Below are positions 51,496-60,568 of a stretch of 64,000 nt of DNA, in pieces. Where the stretch lies: positions 146,177 through 210,176 of the forward strand of contig NZ_JBBEYB010000006.1 in the NCBI RefSeq assembly GCF_037482285.1, in the 5' to 3' direction. The DNA is from Aquabacterium sp029268225. Lineage in GTDB: Bacteria > Pseudomonadota > Gammaproteobacteria > Burkholderiales > Burkholderiaceae_C. A program made the position numbers and the translations under genes. The notes beneath the pieces were generated by a model. That model saw nothing but the letters and a program-made list of their open reading frames with translations. It made no database searches and was not told the origin of the DNA. Numbering within the stretch: the stretch's first letter is position 1; each line of letters begins with the position of its first letter.

Positions 51496-53316
51496 ATGCC
51501 GCAATACAAGGCCCCTTTGCGCGACGTGCGCTTCCTGCTCAACGAGGTGTTCGACTACCCGGCGCACTACGCCCAGCTGCCCAGCGCCGAAGACGCCACC
51601 CCTGACATGGTGGACGCCATCCTGGAAGGCTGCGCCACCTTCTGTGAAGAGGTGCTGGCCCCGCTGAACCTGTCGGGCGACCAGGAAGGCTGCACCATCG
51701 CCGACGGCGAGGTCACCACCCCCAAGGGCTTCAAGGAAGCCTATGCCGAGTACGTGGCCGGTGGCTGGCAAGGCCTGTCCCACCCCAAGGAATACGGCGG
51801 CCAGGAGTTGCCCATGTCCATGAACCTGCTGAAAGCGGAAATGATGGGCACGGCCAACTGGTCGTTCACCATGTACCCCGGCCTCAGCCTGGGCTGCATG
51901 AACACCGTCTTCCAGTTCGGCAGCACCGAACAGAAGAACACCTACATGCCCAAGCTGGTGAGCGGCGAGTGGACCGGCACCATGTGCCTGACCGAGCCCC
52001 AGTGCGGCACCGACCTGGGCCAGGTCAAGACCAAGGCTGAGCCCGCTGGCGACGGCACCTACAAGATCACCGGCACCAAGATCTTCATCTCCGCCGGTGA
52101 ACACGACCTGGCCGAGAACATCGTCCACATCGTGCTGGCCCGCCTGCCCGACGCGCCCAAGGGCACCCGTGGCATCTCGCTGTTCATCGTGCCCAAGTTC
52201 CTCATCAACGCCGATGGCTCGCTGGGCGCGCGCAACACGGTCAAGGCCGGCGCGCTGGAGCACAAGATGGGCATCCGTGCCTCTGCCACCTGCGTGATGA
52301 ACTTCGACGAGGCCGTGGGCTACATGATCGCCGAGCCCAACAAGGGCCTGGAAGCCATGTTCACCTTCATGAACACCGCCCGCATCGGCACCGCCGTGCA
52401 GGGCCTGGCCCACGCCGAGCTGTCGTACCAGGGCTCACTGCCCTACGCCAAGGAGCGCCGCTCCATGCGCGCCCTCTCGGGCAAGAAAGACGCCGACCAT
52501 GTCGCCGACGCCCTGATCTGGCACGCCGATGTGCGCCGCATGCTGCTGACCCAACGCGCCGTGGCCGAGGGTGCCCGCGCCATGATCTACCACGCTGCCA
52601 AGTTGGCCGACATGATGGTGGCCGGCGTGGCCGAGGGCAACCAGGCCCAGTACGAGGAATACGACGACAAGCTGGGCTTCTACACCCCCATCTTGAAGGG
52701 CTTCATCACCGAGATGGGCCTGGAGTGCGCCAACCTGGGCATGCAGGTGTTCGGTGGTCACGGCTACATCAAGGAACACGGCATGGAGCAGATCGCCCGC
52801 GACGCGCGCATCTCCACGCTGTACGAGGGCACGACCGGCATCCAGGCGCTCGACCTGCTGGGCCGCAAGGTGCTGCTGCAAACCCGTGGCAAGTGCATCT
52901 TCAACTTCACCAACGAGATGATCGCCCAGGCCAAGCCGCACCTGCTCTCGGGTGGCGCCATCGGCACCATGGCCCGCGCCTGCTTCAAACGCGCCATGCA
53001 GTGGAAGGCTCTGACGCTGCGCATCATGCTGCGCGCCAACAAGGACCGCGACATCGTCAGCGCCGCCTGCTACGACTACCTGATGTATTCGGGCTTCGTG
53101 ATGATGGGCCACTTCTGGCTCAAGCAGGCCCTGGTGGCACAGGACAAGCTGGCCCGCGGCGGAAAGGACTCGAAAGAGTTCTACACCGCCAAGCTGCAGA
53201 CCGCCGAGTTCTACTTCGAGCGCCTGCTGCCGCGTGCGGACGGCCACAAGAAGTCCATGCTGTCGCCCACCCGCAGCGTCATGCAGATGGACCAGGAACA
53301 CTTCAGCTTCATCTGA
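51496..53316 (+). CDS. Acyl-CoA dehydrogenase, paralogue of 42637-44427
   Basis: 606 residues; GAGGTGA serves as ribosome-binding site. Same architecture as the fad-operon enzyme: YKAPLRDVRFLLNEVFDYPA opening, TMCLTEPQCGTDLGQVKT (about 155), KIFISAGEHDLAEN, FGGHGYIKEHGMEQ (about 420) and STLYEGTTGIQALDLLGRK (about 445) with the catalytic Glu. Similarity by eye is high across the whole length, so it arose by duplication; chain-length preference may differ. Single gene, probably regulated by the same TetR protein. Confidence 0.92.
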   Translation: MPQYKAPLRDVRFLLNEVFDYPAHYAQLPSAEDATPDMVDAILEGCATFCEEVLAPLNLSGDQEGCTIADGEVTTPKGFKEAYAEYVAGGWQGLSHPKEYGGQELPMSMNLLKAEMMGTANWSFTMYPGLSLGCMNTVFQFGSTEQKNTYMPKLVSGEWTGTMCLTEPQCGTDLGQVKTKAEPAGDGTYKITGTKIFISAGEHDLAENIVHIVLARLPDAPKGTRGISLFIVPKFLINADGSLGARNTVKAGALEHKMGIRASATCVMNFDEAVGYMIAEPNKGLEAMFTFMNTARIGTAVQGLAHAELSYQGSLPYAKERRSMRALSGKKDADHVADALIWHADVRRMLLTQRAVAEGARAMIYHAAKLADMMVAGVAEGNQAQYEEYDDKLGFYTPILKGFITEMGLECANLGMQVFGGHGYIKEHGMEQIARDARISTLYEGTTGIQALDLLGRKVLLQTRGKCIFNFTNEMIAQAKPHLLSGGAIGTMARACFKRAMQWKALTLRIMLRANKDRDIVSAACYDYLMYSGFVMMGHFWLKQALVAQDKLARGGKDSKEFYTAKLQTAEFYFERLLPRADGHKKSMLSPTRSVMQMDQEHFSFI

Positions 53317-53489
53317 TCGCAGCCTGACAGGCGCACACAGCGCTCACAACTGCTTGCAACTTGGCGGCATCGCTGGCACCCCTGTTGGAGGGGAACGCCG
53401 CGATGCCGCAGCCCTTTTGCGATAACGTCCCGGGTTCTGCGACCGTGCAAAACGACACGGCCGATCGACACAAACTTTGGGATGGACAC

Positions 53490-56444
53490 ATGACGGATCT
53501 TGCCGGCATTCAGTCGGCCGTGGCCGGCTCTGGCCACGCACTGATCGCCAGCGTGCTCGCCGCACTCGGTGCGCAGGGCCCGAACCAGCACTCCCGCCTG
53601 CTGCGCCTGCACACGCCGCTCGGCGCGGATGTGCTGCTGGCCGAACGCGCCACGGTCACCGAAACCCTCAGCCCTGGCCGCGCCTGCCTGCCCGCAGGCG
53701 CTGTGCCTCATGGCGCCCTCGGTCTGCAAACTGGCTTCGGCATCGACCTGCTGGCCGTGAGCACGCGCACCGACCTGCACGCCCCCGACCTGCTGGGCCA
53801 GCCCGTGTTGCTGGAGCTGCTCACCGCCCACAGCACCACCACGCTGCGCCCCTTCCACGGCCACGTCACCCGTTTTGAGCTGATGGGCGCCGACGGCGGC
53901 TTGGCGCGCTACCGTCTGCACATCGAACCCTGGACCGCCTTCCTCGCGCAGCGCACCGACGCCTGGGTGTTCCAGGACCAAAGCGTGCTCGACATCACCG
54001 AAGCCGTTTTTGCCGACTACCAGGCGCAAGGCCGCCTGATGCCGCAATGGCGCATCGACGTGGCCGACCGCGAGGCCTTCGCCCGCCGCTCGCTGTGCAC
54101 GCAGTTCAACGAAACCGACCTCGCCTTCTTGCAACGCCTGTGGGCCGAAGAAGGCCTGTTCACCTGGTTCGAGCATCAAGGCGACGCGCATGACTTGCGC
54201 ACGCTCGGTGCCCACACCCTGGTGATTGCCGACCACAACGGCGCCTTCGCGCCCAACGCGCAGCCCCGCATCCGCTACACCCAGCCCGGCGCCGTGCTCA
54301 AGGAAGACAGCATCACCCGCTGGCATGGTCACCGTCAGGTCGCGAGCACCAGCGTGCAGACCGCCAGCTGGGACTACCGCGCTGTGAACAGCCACAGCGC
54401 CAGCATGGACGCCGGTGCCGACCACTCGCAGCCCATGCCCCTGGTACACCACGACCAGCCCGGCACCTACGCCTACGAGACCCCGGCCCAGGCCGAACGC
54501 CGCGTGCTGATCCAGCAGCAAAGCCTGCAGGCCGAGCGCAAGCGCTTTGAAGGGGCGGCCACCGTGCGCACCTTGCAGCCGGGCACCACCTTCACCCTGC
54601 TCGAACACCCCGAGCACGACAGCGGCCTGGCCCAGGGCAGCGATGACGAAGCCCGCTTTGTGGTGCTAGGCGTGGTGCACCGCGCCCGCAACAACCTCAG
54701 CGCCGATGTGCAAGCCGGCTTGCAGCACCTGCTGGGCAGCGTGGTGCGCCCCGGCCAGCAAGCCGTGAGCGCCAACGCCAGCGACGAGCCGCTGTATGAA
54801 GCCCGCTTTGGCGCCCAACGCGTGAGCGTGCCGGTGCGCCCGCGCCTGATGGATGCGCAAGGCCGCCTGGTTCACACCCGCCCCACCGTGTGGGGCACGC
54901 AAACTGCGCTGGTGGTGGGCCTGGACGCCTCCGTGCACAACGACCGCGACGCCCGCATCAAGCTGCAGTTCCACTGGCAACGCGGGGCACGGGCCAGCCA
55001 CCGCCTGAGCGCCCCGATGGATGACAACGCCCCGGCGTCCGACGCCTCGGGCACCTGGGTGCGCGTGGCCCAGTCATCGTGGGCCGGGGCCAACTGGGGC
55101 GGGGTGTTCATCCCGCGCCTGGGGCAAGAGGTGCTGGTGGAGTTTTTGGACGGCGACATCGACCGCCCCGTCATCGTTGGTGCCACCTACAACGGCGAAG
55201 GCCAGCCCGACGCCCAGGGCAACCGCGTCAACGCCGGCGCGGCTGGTGCCACGGGCAATGCTCCGGCGTGGTTTCCGGGCAGTGCACGGCAAGGCGCCCA
55301 TGAAGGCCATGCCCACACCGCCACGCTCAGCGGCTTCAAGAGCCAGAGCCTGGACACCTCGCAAGCGGGCAGCGGCGAGCACAACCAGCTGGTGTTCGAC
55401 GACACCCCCAGTCAGGGCCGCACCCTGGTGCACACCACGCAAAGCCAGACCTGGCTGCAAATGGGCCACCTGCTGCAACAGAGCGACAACCTGCGCCTGG
55501 CCCATCGGGGCCACGGGCTGGAGTTGCACACGCAAGCCCAAGGCGCGCTGCGCGCCGCACATGGCCTGCATGTGAGCACACATGCCCGTACGGGCGGCAC
55601 CAGCACGGCCCAAGGCCAGCCCATGAACAGCCGCGAGGCGCAGAGCCAACTGCGTGGCCATGCCGAGCTGATGACGGCCCTGCACGCCAACGCGCAGACG
55701 CACCTAGCCAATCTACCGGGCGAGGCTGCGCCTGACAAGTTGCCTGCTCATGCTGCCTTGCAGGCCACGCTGCAAAGCCTGCGCGGCACGGAGCAATCGG
55801 GTGGTGGCAACTCGACTCACGCTGAAGGCGGGACATCTCAAGATGCCACGCGTGGCATTGACGGTGGACACGGCCAGATCCCGGCCACCGAACGGCCCGA
55901 CCTGGTGATGAGCGCGGCGGGTGATATCGCGGCACTGACTCCCGCGCACACAGTGCTGAGCACCGGCCAGCACACCACCCTCACCGCCGCGCAAGACACC
56001 AACCTGCTGGCCCAACGCCACCAGGCCTGGGCCGTCAAAGATGGTATCAGCCTGTTCACCCGGGGAGAAGCCAAGGACAAGCAACGCGCGGTGCAGGACG
56101 TGGGCATGAAGCTGCACGCCGCCAGCGGCAATATGCGCACCGAAGCGCAGAGCGATGCCTTCACGTTGACCGCACAGAAGGCCATTGACCTGCAGAGCAC
56201 GGCGGCGAACATCGTCATCACGGCACCCAACCGGATTGTGCTCAATGGCGGTGGCGGCTACATGAAGATCGAAGGTGGCAACATCGAGATTGGCACCAGT
56301 GGCAAGGCGAGCTTCAAGGCGGCGATGAAGGAGTTGACGGGGGGGGCAAGTGCGTCGGCAAGTTTGACGTTGAAGAAGGCAAGCAAGTTGAAGGGCTGCG
56401 CCAAATCAATGCAAGAAGCAGCCGCGAAGGGTGCCGCTGTTTAA
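53490..56444 (+). CDS. vgrG: Type VI secretion tip protein VgrG (TssI)
   Basis: 984 residues from ATG 53490 (an earlier in-frame ATG at 53361 gives a leader unlike VgrG; the ribosome-binding site is weak for both). Domains: gp27-like N-terminal part (about 20-400, with FNETDLAFLQRLWAEEGLF at about 205), gp5-like OB domain (about 515-570: WVRVAQSSWAGANWGG, FIPRLGQEVLVEFLDGD), T6SS Vgr insert (about 615-700: EHNQLVFDDTPSQGRTLVH), DUF2345 beta-prism (about 790-945: NIVITAPNRIVLNGGGGYMK) and a Lys/Ala-rich tail. It caps the Hcp tube and carries the cognate effector. The 3' three quarters are duplicated at 61681-64000. Confidence 0.93.
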   Translation: MTDLAGIQSAVAGSGHALIASVLAALGAQGPNQHSRLLRLHTPLGADVLLAERATVTETLSPGRACLPAGAVPHGALGLQTGFGIDLLAVSTRTDLHAPDLLGQPVLLELLTAHSTTTLRPFHGHVTRFELMGADGGLARYRLHIEPWTAFLAQRTDAWVFQDQSVLDITEAVFADYQAQGRLMPQWRIDVADREAFARRSLCTQFNETDLAFLQRLWAEEGLFTWFEHQGDAHDLRTLGAHTLVIADHNGAFAPNAQPRIRYTQPGAVLKEDSITRWHGHRQVASTSVQTASWDYRAVNSHSASMDAGADHSQPMPLVHHDQPGTYAYETPAQAERRVLIQQQSLQAERKRFEGAATVRTLQPGTTFTLLEHPEHDSGLAQGSDDEARFVVLGVVHRARNNLSADVQAGLQHLLGSVVRPGQQAVSANASDEPLYEARFGAQRVSVPVRPRLMDAQGRLVHTRPTVWGTQTALVVGLDASVHNDRDARIKLQFHWQRGARASHRLSAPMDDNAPASDASGTWVRVAQSSWAGANWGGVFIPRLGQEVLVEFLDGDIDRPVIVGATYNGEGQPDAQGNRVNAGAAGATGNAPAWFPGSARQGAHEGHAHTATLSGFKSQSLDTSQAGSGEHNQLVFDDTPSQGRTLVHTTQSQTWLQMGHLLQQSDNLRLAHRGHGLELHTQAQGALRAAHGLHVSTHARTGGTSTAQGQPMNSREAQSQLRGHAELMTALHANAQTHLANLPGEAAPDKLPAHAALQATLQSLRGTEQSGGGNSTHAEGGTSQDATRGIDGGHGQIPATERPDLVMSAAGDIAALTPAHTVLSTGQHTTLTAAQDTNLLAQRHQAWAVKDGISLFTRGEAKDKQRAVQDVGMKLHAASGNMRTEAQSDAFTLTAQKAIDLQSTAANIVITAPNRIVLNGGGGYMKIEGGNIEIGTSGKASFKAAMKELTGGASASASLTLKKASKLKGCAKSMQEAAAKGAAV
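54027..56346 (+). repeat. Direct repeat copy 1 (inside vgrG)
   Basis: Matches 61681-64000 at a constant offset of 7654 bases without gaps. By hand alignment 17 substitutions fall between 54033 and 54248; I find none from 54249 to 56346. The repeat probably extends further in copy 2 beyond the window. Confidence 0.93.
56339..56346 (+). other. G8 homopolymer inside the vgrG 3' end
   Basis: Eight G in the coding strand at codons about 950-952. Loss of one G would bring a TGA into frame seven codons later and remove the last 30 or so residues. Possible slippage site; no evidence of variation in one sequence. Confidence 0.45.
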
Positions 56445-56462
56445 GCGCAGCAGCGTCAAATC

Positions 56463-57467
56463 ATGTCGAACGACATCCATGGCCCTCTTGATGCACTGCT
56501 TTCCAAGGCGGTGCTCTCCCTGCGAACTCACTTGCCCCCCAACCAAGATGCGTCCATTTCAGTGTTCATCGACCCAGCGCTGAATCACACTGTCTGCGAT
56601 GACACAATTGTTCAAAACGCACTGAGCAACGGGGTACTACAACGTGTGCCATTGTTCATTGCGCACGACGACATTGAACCCGAGGCAATGCCGTATCTGC
56701 TCCATGCGCCATCAGAACATACGGCTGAGCGTGTGATCGAATGCACCCTGCGCATCGCGCTCATGGACGCCCTCGCCGGCAGGCCCACAGCGGCGACACG
56801 ACAAGTCTGCGCCTGGATCATTGGAGAGGCTGCACCACGAACTCTTGCCGCTCGTCTTTCAGACGCAGCGCTCATACGCAAGCCTGATGGCTCCCGTAGA
56901 CCGTTCCGGTATTGGGATCCTCGTGTCATGTGGCACCTGCCCCGAGTCATGCCCCCCTTAGAGTGGGCGTCATTGCGTGATGCAGCCGGAACGTGGCTGA
57001 CTCTTGACATGACACACCAGCTCACGGCATTGCCCCCCGCCGACACCAATCGTGCACATCCAGTGATCGGCGTGCCCCGGATGAAAGTGGGCGCAAAGCC
57101 CTGCACGCCGCTTCAATGGGCAGCCTTATCCCGCATAGGTGCCATCAACATGGCAATGGCACAGGCGCACGAATGGGGCATCACGCCTACACACGAAATC
57201 GCATCTCACATTGATGCGTTGCTTCAAGCCTGTCACATCCTTGGTTTTGACACTGAGCGCGACGAACAGGTGTTTGTGGCATGCGGGTTGACTAGTCATC
57301 TTCAGTTTTATGAACACCCCGAGGTCAACATCGCATTGAAGCGTTCTGCCACCGCAGGTCAAGACGTCATGTCGGCCCTTGGACGATTCGACGACCAATT
57401 CTGGGGGCAGTTACAGCAATCCAACTGGCATCCCAATCAACGAGACAGAAGGAGCCTCTCAGCATGA
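56463..57467 (+). CDS. DUF4123 type VI effector chaperone (Tap/TEC-like)
   Basis: 334 residues. Starts 18 bases after vgrG and overlaps the effector gene by 4 bases (ATGA). Family features: an early FIDPALNHTV (the LiD-type motif), RVPLFIAHDDIEPEAMPYLL (about 60-80, the aPyL motif) and FRYWDPRVMWHLPRVMPPLEW (about 145-165), the conserved R-x-W/Y-DPRV motif of DUF4123. Such adaptors load an effector encoded by the next gene onto the VgrG encoded by the previous one. The C-terminal 120 residues are not recognised. More AT-rich in appearance than vgrG. Confidence 0.82.
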   Translation: MSNDIHGPLDALLSKAVLSLRTHLPPNQDASISVFIDPALNHTVCDDTIVQNALSNGVLQRVPLFIAHDDIEPEAMPYLLHAPSEHTAERVIECTLRIALMDALAGRPTAATRQVCAWIIGEAAPRTLAARLSDAALIRKPDGSRRPFRYWDPRVMWHLPRVMPPLEWASLRDAAGTWLTLDMTHQLTALPPADTNRAHPVIGVPRMKVGAKPCTPLQWAALSRIGAINMAMAQAHEWGITPTHEIASHIDALLQACHILGFDTERDEQVFVACGLTSHLQFYEHPEVNIALKRSATAGQDVMSALGRFDDQFWGQLQQSNWHPNQRDRRSLSA

Positions 57468-60400
57468 CCACAACCACTGTGAGCCGACCTTCAACCACAC
57501 AAGCCATGCAGGCGGCCTCTCTCAATGGGAATGACGCTCGCCCCAGCAATGGCTGCAAAGACTGCAACAAGGTTGGCTTGGCGATCCTGCCTGTGGTGCC
57601 CATGCCGGTACCGGTAGAACTGCGCGCAAGCAGCCCTGGAATCAAGGCCCTTGACGCACACTACGTCACCAACGACCTGAAAACTCACTGGATGGTGCTT
57701 CGCACCCTTCCTACGGGGTACCTGTATGTCCTCAAACCAAATCTGGCCTGGGACATCTATGTTGTTGATCGAGAAGGTCTGCTGCGCCTGGTGCCCTCAC
57801 TCAGCATGTGCCCTGCATCGGCGGCCGACCAAAAGCCGATGTCCGAGCAATGCAAGCGCTCAGGAGACAACATCCCTGCGCAAGTCATTGCCATAGATCC
57901 GGACAAGCACGCCGCGGTATGGCTCGCCTTCAGCAGACACCGCTGGACGGAGAATGTGCTGAAAGCCTATGCCTCAAACGAAGGCGGATGTCGGGACAGG
58001 CGCATGACCAAGCTGGATGTCATGGCGGCAGCGAATGGCTCACTGGGGGGCGACAGCAAAGCAAAAAATGCCGTCCGATCAGGCGTACCCATGACACCCA
58101 ACATTGGCCAGGTGGTTGCCGACTATGCCGACCAAGTGACGCGCGACACCATCAACGGGCAAGCAATAGACACCCTTCAGGCGCGCAGTGATCAGGCAAG
58201 CAAACTGGCTCAGGCCATGGCGAAGATATCTGCCAACACAGCAGGCAAAACAGGCGCCGTGATCGTACTGTCTGATGACCTCGGCGTCGCCAACACTCTC
58301 AATGCCGCAAGAAATGCTGCGCAGGTCGAGCGCGCCGCAGTGATCAAAGCGTACCTGCGCCATGACTTCATTCACAGGGCGGCTGCAGGATTCAAGAATC
58401 AATGCGAAAAACAAGGCGACATCAAGCGCTGGAATGACCTCTACAGCAAGGCTTATAACCAAGCCACACTCGACGCCAAGTTCAAGGAGCGTGATGGCAA
58501 GCTCAAGCTCATTGATCAGCGCTTGAGTACCTTGGGTCAGGATTGGGCCGCCTGGATGCGCCGCCCTGGCATGGGTGCGATTTTTGCAAATGATTTCGAC
58601 AGCACGAACCTATGCGAGGGCATGCAAGCGGCTATTGCCGGAGCAGCATGTCTGCACGGCGCAGGCACACAGACAGCCGAGCGAAGTCTGATCCAGTCGT
58701 GGATGCAAGGTGACATCAAAGATGAAGGCAACCTTTTGTGGCGAGCCCTGGCGGGCAACAGTAAAAGTTTGCTTTCACGCTTGAGTGACACAAAAGACCT
58801 CATGCCCAACGGAGTGGAGGCAGTCAAGGGCCTCTGGTCTGCCATTGACGAATTCGAGAAGAGCCTCCCAACAGACGCAGCGGGTATGTTGATGCGCTTG
58901 CGCGCCGGGGGCGCTGATCCCATAGCAGCAGCCATCGCCAAGTTGTTGCATGTATCGGCATCCAATGTGGGAGAGGCCACTTCTGCTCTGGGCAAGACGG
59001 GCGCACGTGCCGTGCTGATCACGGCTCTCTGGGCAGGGCTGCGCGTCGCCCCCATGCGCCACAGTGTGACGCCACAACAGGCAGCCATCGACGCCAAGGC
59101 TGCGGGCTGGGGCACGGCTGCTGGGGCTCGGGTGCAAACCGTGCGTAAGGCAAACACCGTGAGTTGGCGCTACAACCTTCTCGAAGCCACGGATGTGCTT
59201 GCTGCAAAAGGCGGCGTAGCTGTTATGCAAACGCGCTTTGTCGTCTTGCAGGTATGGCGAAAAACAACCTGGGTGAACGTGGGAGAACCCACCACCGCGG
59301 GCATCCAGCACGCGACAGGGGCGCGCCCTCCCGCCACTCCAGCCAATTCAGCACCCTTGCCCATTGCCACCGCAGTATCTGGCAATAGCGTCTGGCGCCG
59401 CTTCGCAGGTGTCCTGCGCGAAGGCGGAGGCAATGCCGTTTTGGCCAGCGGGGTACTGTATTTTCAGGTCATGAGCCTGAATCAAGTCAGCAAAGATCTT
59501 GAAGGAAGCGGCAGTGATGGCAAAGCGATTGAGCTGACTGCGGCATATTTTGCAGCCCTGGCAGGCATGATGGCTGCCGTATCAGAAATCACAGCGGCCA
59601 GCATCCAGATAGGAGCCAAAATCAAAGGTGTGGATCTGGCTACGGTAAGGCCGGTGCTCGGTGGGCGCCTTCAGGTGGCCAACTTCGTGCGTGGTGCTGC
59701 AGCGGTGGGTGGTGTGCTGGGGGGGGTGTCGGGGATTGCGATGGGAGTCGCATCTGGGTTTAAGGCGTATGCATTGCGATCTGGCGGGGACAATGACGCA
59801 GCTAGGTGGACTGCGGGTCTAGCCGTTGCCAGTGCAGCCGGCGGAATCACGGGCAGCATCGGAGCCCTCACCGCCAGCAGCGGTGCTGGCTCTCTGGTGG
59901 GGGGCACGCTGATGGGCATCGGTCCAGCCGGTTGGGCCATCTTGACCGTGGGCATCGTGGTGGTGGGCGTGTATGTAGCCTACAAAGCGGCAGAAGCCAC
60001 CGACGACCCCATCGAAGCCTGGCTCAAGCAAAGTCTGGTTGGCACCGCCCCGACCAAATTCAGTCCTGAGGCGGAGATAGCCCATTACAACAACCTGTTC
60101 CAGTTGCCGATAGAGGTCGAAGCCAGCGGCTCCACCGTCATGGGGCGACACAGCGTGGTCATTCGCCTCAACACGCAACCTCTGGACGCTCAGTCGCAAC
60201 TCAGCTATCAACTCGACATCACCGATACCAACGGCAAGACCCACGCCGTCACTGGTAGCTCCATGCTTAAAACCGGCACCTTCAGCAGCTACATTGCGCC
60301 TACGGTAGCCCCCCAGAGCATGGGGCCAATCACAGTATTTGTTGCCAACCCCAAAGCCGAGCAAGGTGCATCTTTGCGTATCACCGTGGTCGGCCAACAC

Positions 60401-60568
60401 AAGAAGGCGGGCTTGCCCGACTCCAAAACTGGTGAGATCTCGCGCACCGAAACGCGATCAATCCAGCGCATCCGCCTGAATGTGAAGTACAGACCCTTGT
60501 CACAAACCGATGCCAACTGGATACTGCCCAGCCCCGAAGGACAAGATCTGATTTACCCCCCCACATGA
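57464..60568 (+). CDS. VasX/BTH_I2691-like type VI effector, putative pore-forming toxin
   Basis: 1034 residues. The N-terminus has the VasX-type opening: CKDCNKVGLAILPVVPMPV (about 31-50) and LRTLPTGYLYVL (about 79-90), the region that binds the DUF4123 adaptor. A long helical middle (about 180-640) follows, then hydrophobic segments rich in Gly/Ala (about 690-720, 740-765, 785-845, e.g. WAILTVGIVVVGVYVAYKAA) and a beta-rich C-terminal domain of about 170 residues. VasX of Vibrio cholerae perforates membranes of target cells; pore formation here is inferred from the hydrophobic part. Many ATA and AGA-type codons and lower GC than the core genome suggest transfer. Coupled by ATGA overlaps on both sides. 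Confidence 0.8.
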   Translation: MTTTTVSRPSTTQAMQAASLNGNDARPSNGCKDCNKVGLAILPVVPMPVPVELRASSPGIKALDAHYVTNDLKTHWMVLRTLPTGYLYVLKPNLAWDIYVVDREGLLRLVPSLSMCPASAADQKPMSEQCKRSGDNIPAQVIAIDPDKHAAVWLAFSRHRWTENVLKAYASNEGGCRDRRMTKLDVMAAANGSLGGDSKAKNAVRSGVPMTPNIGQVVADYADQVTRDTINGQAIDTLQARSDQASKLAQAMAKISANTAGKTGAVIVLSDDLGVANTLNAARNAAQVERAAVIKAYLRHDFIHRAAAGFKNQCEKQGDIKRWNDLYSKAYNQATLDAKFKERDGKLKLIDQRLSTLGQDWAAWMRRPGMGAIFANDFDSTNLCEGMQAAIAGAACLHGAGTQTAERSLIQSWMQGDIKDEGNLLWRALAGNSKSLLSRLSDTKDLMPNGVEAVKGLWSAIDEFEKSLPTDAAGMLMRLRAGGADPIAAAIAKLLHVSASNVGEATSALGKTGARAVLITALWAGLRVAPMRHSVTPQQAAIDAKAAGWGTAAGARVQTVRKANTVSWRYNLLEATDVLAAKGGVAVMQTRFVVLQVWRKTTWVNVGEPTTAGIQHATGARPPATPANSAPLPIATAVSGNSVWRRFAGVLREGGGNAVLASGVLYFQVMSLNQVSKDLEGSGSDGKAIELTAAYFAALAGMMAAVSEITAASIQIGAKIKGVDLATVRPVLGGRLQVANFVRGAAAVGGVLGGVSGIAMGVASGFKAYALRSGGDNDAARWTAGLAVASAAGGITGSIGALTASSGAGSLVGGTLMGIGPAGWAILTVGIVVVGVYVAYKAAEATDDPIEAWLKQSLVGTAPTKFSPEAEIAHYNNLFQLPIEVEASGSTVMGRHSVVIRLNTQPLDAQSQLSYQLDITDTNGKTHAVTGSSMLKTGTFSSYIAPTVAPQSMGPITVFVANPKAEQGASLRITVVGQHKKAGLPDSKTGEISRTETRSIQRIRLNVKYRPLSQTDANWILPSPEGQDLIYPPT

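Noticed and set aside
53211..54617. 468-residue minus-strand frame over the vgrG 5' end
   Set aside because: Shadow of vgrG; a related frame over the second copy exists only because the DNA is repeated.
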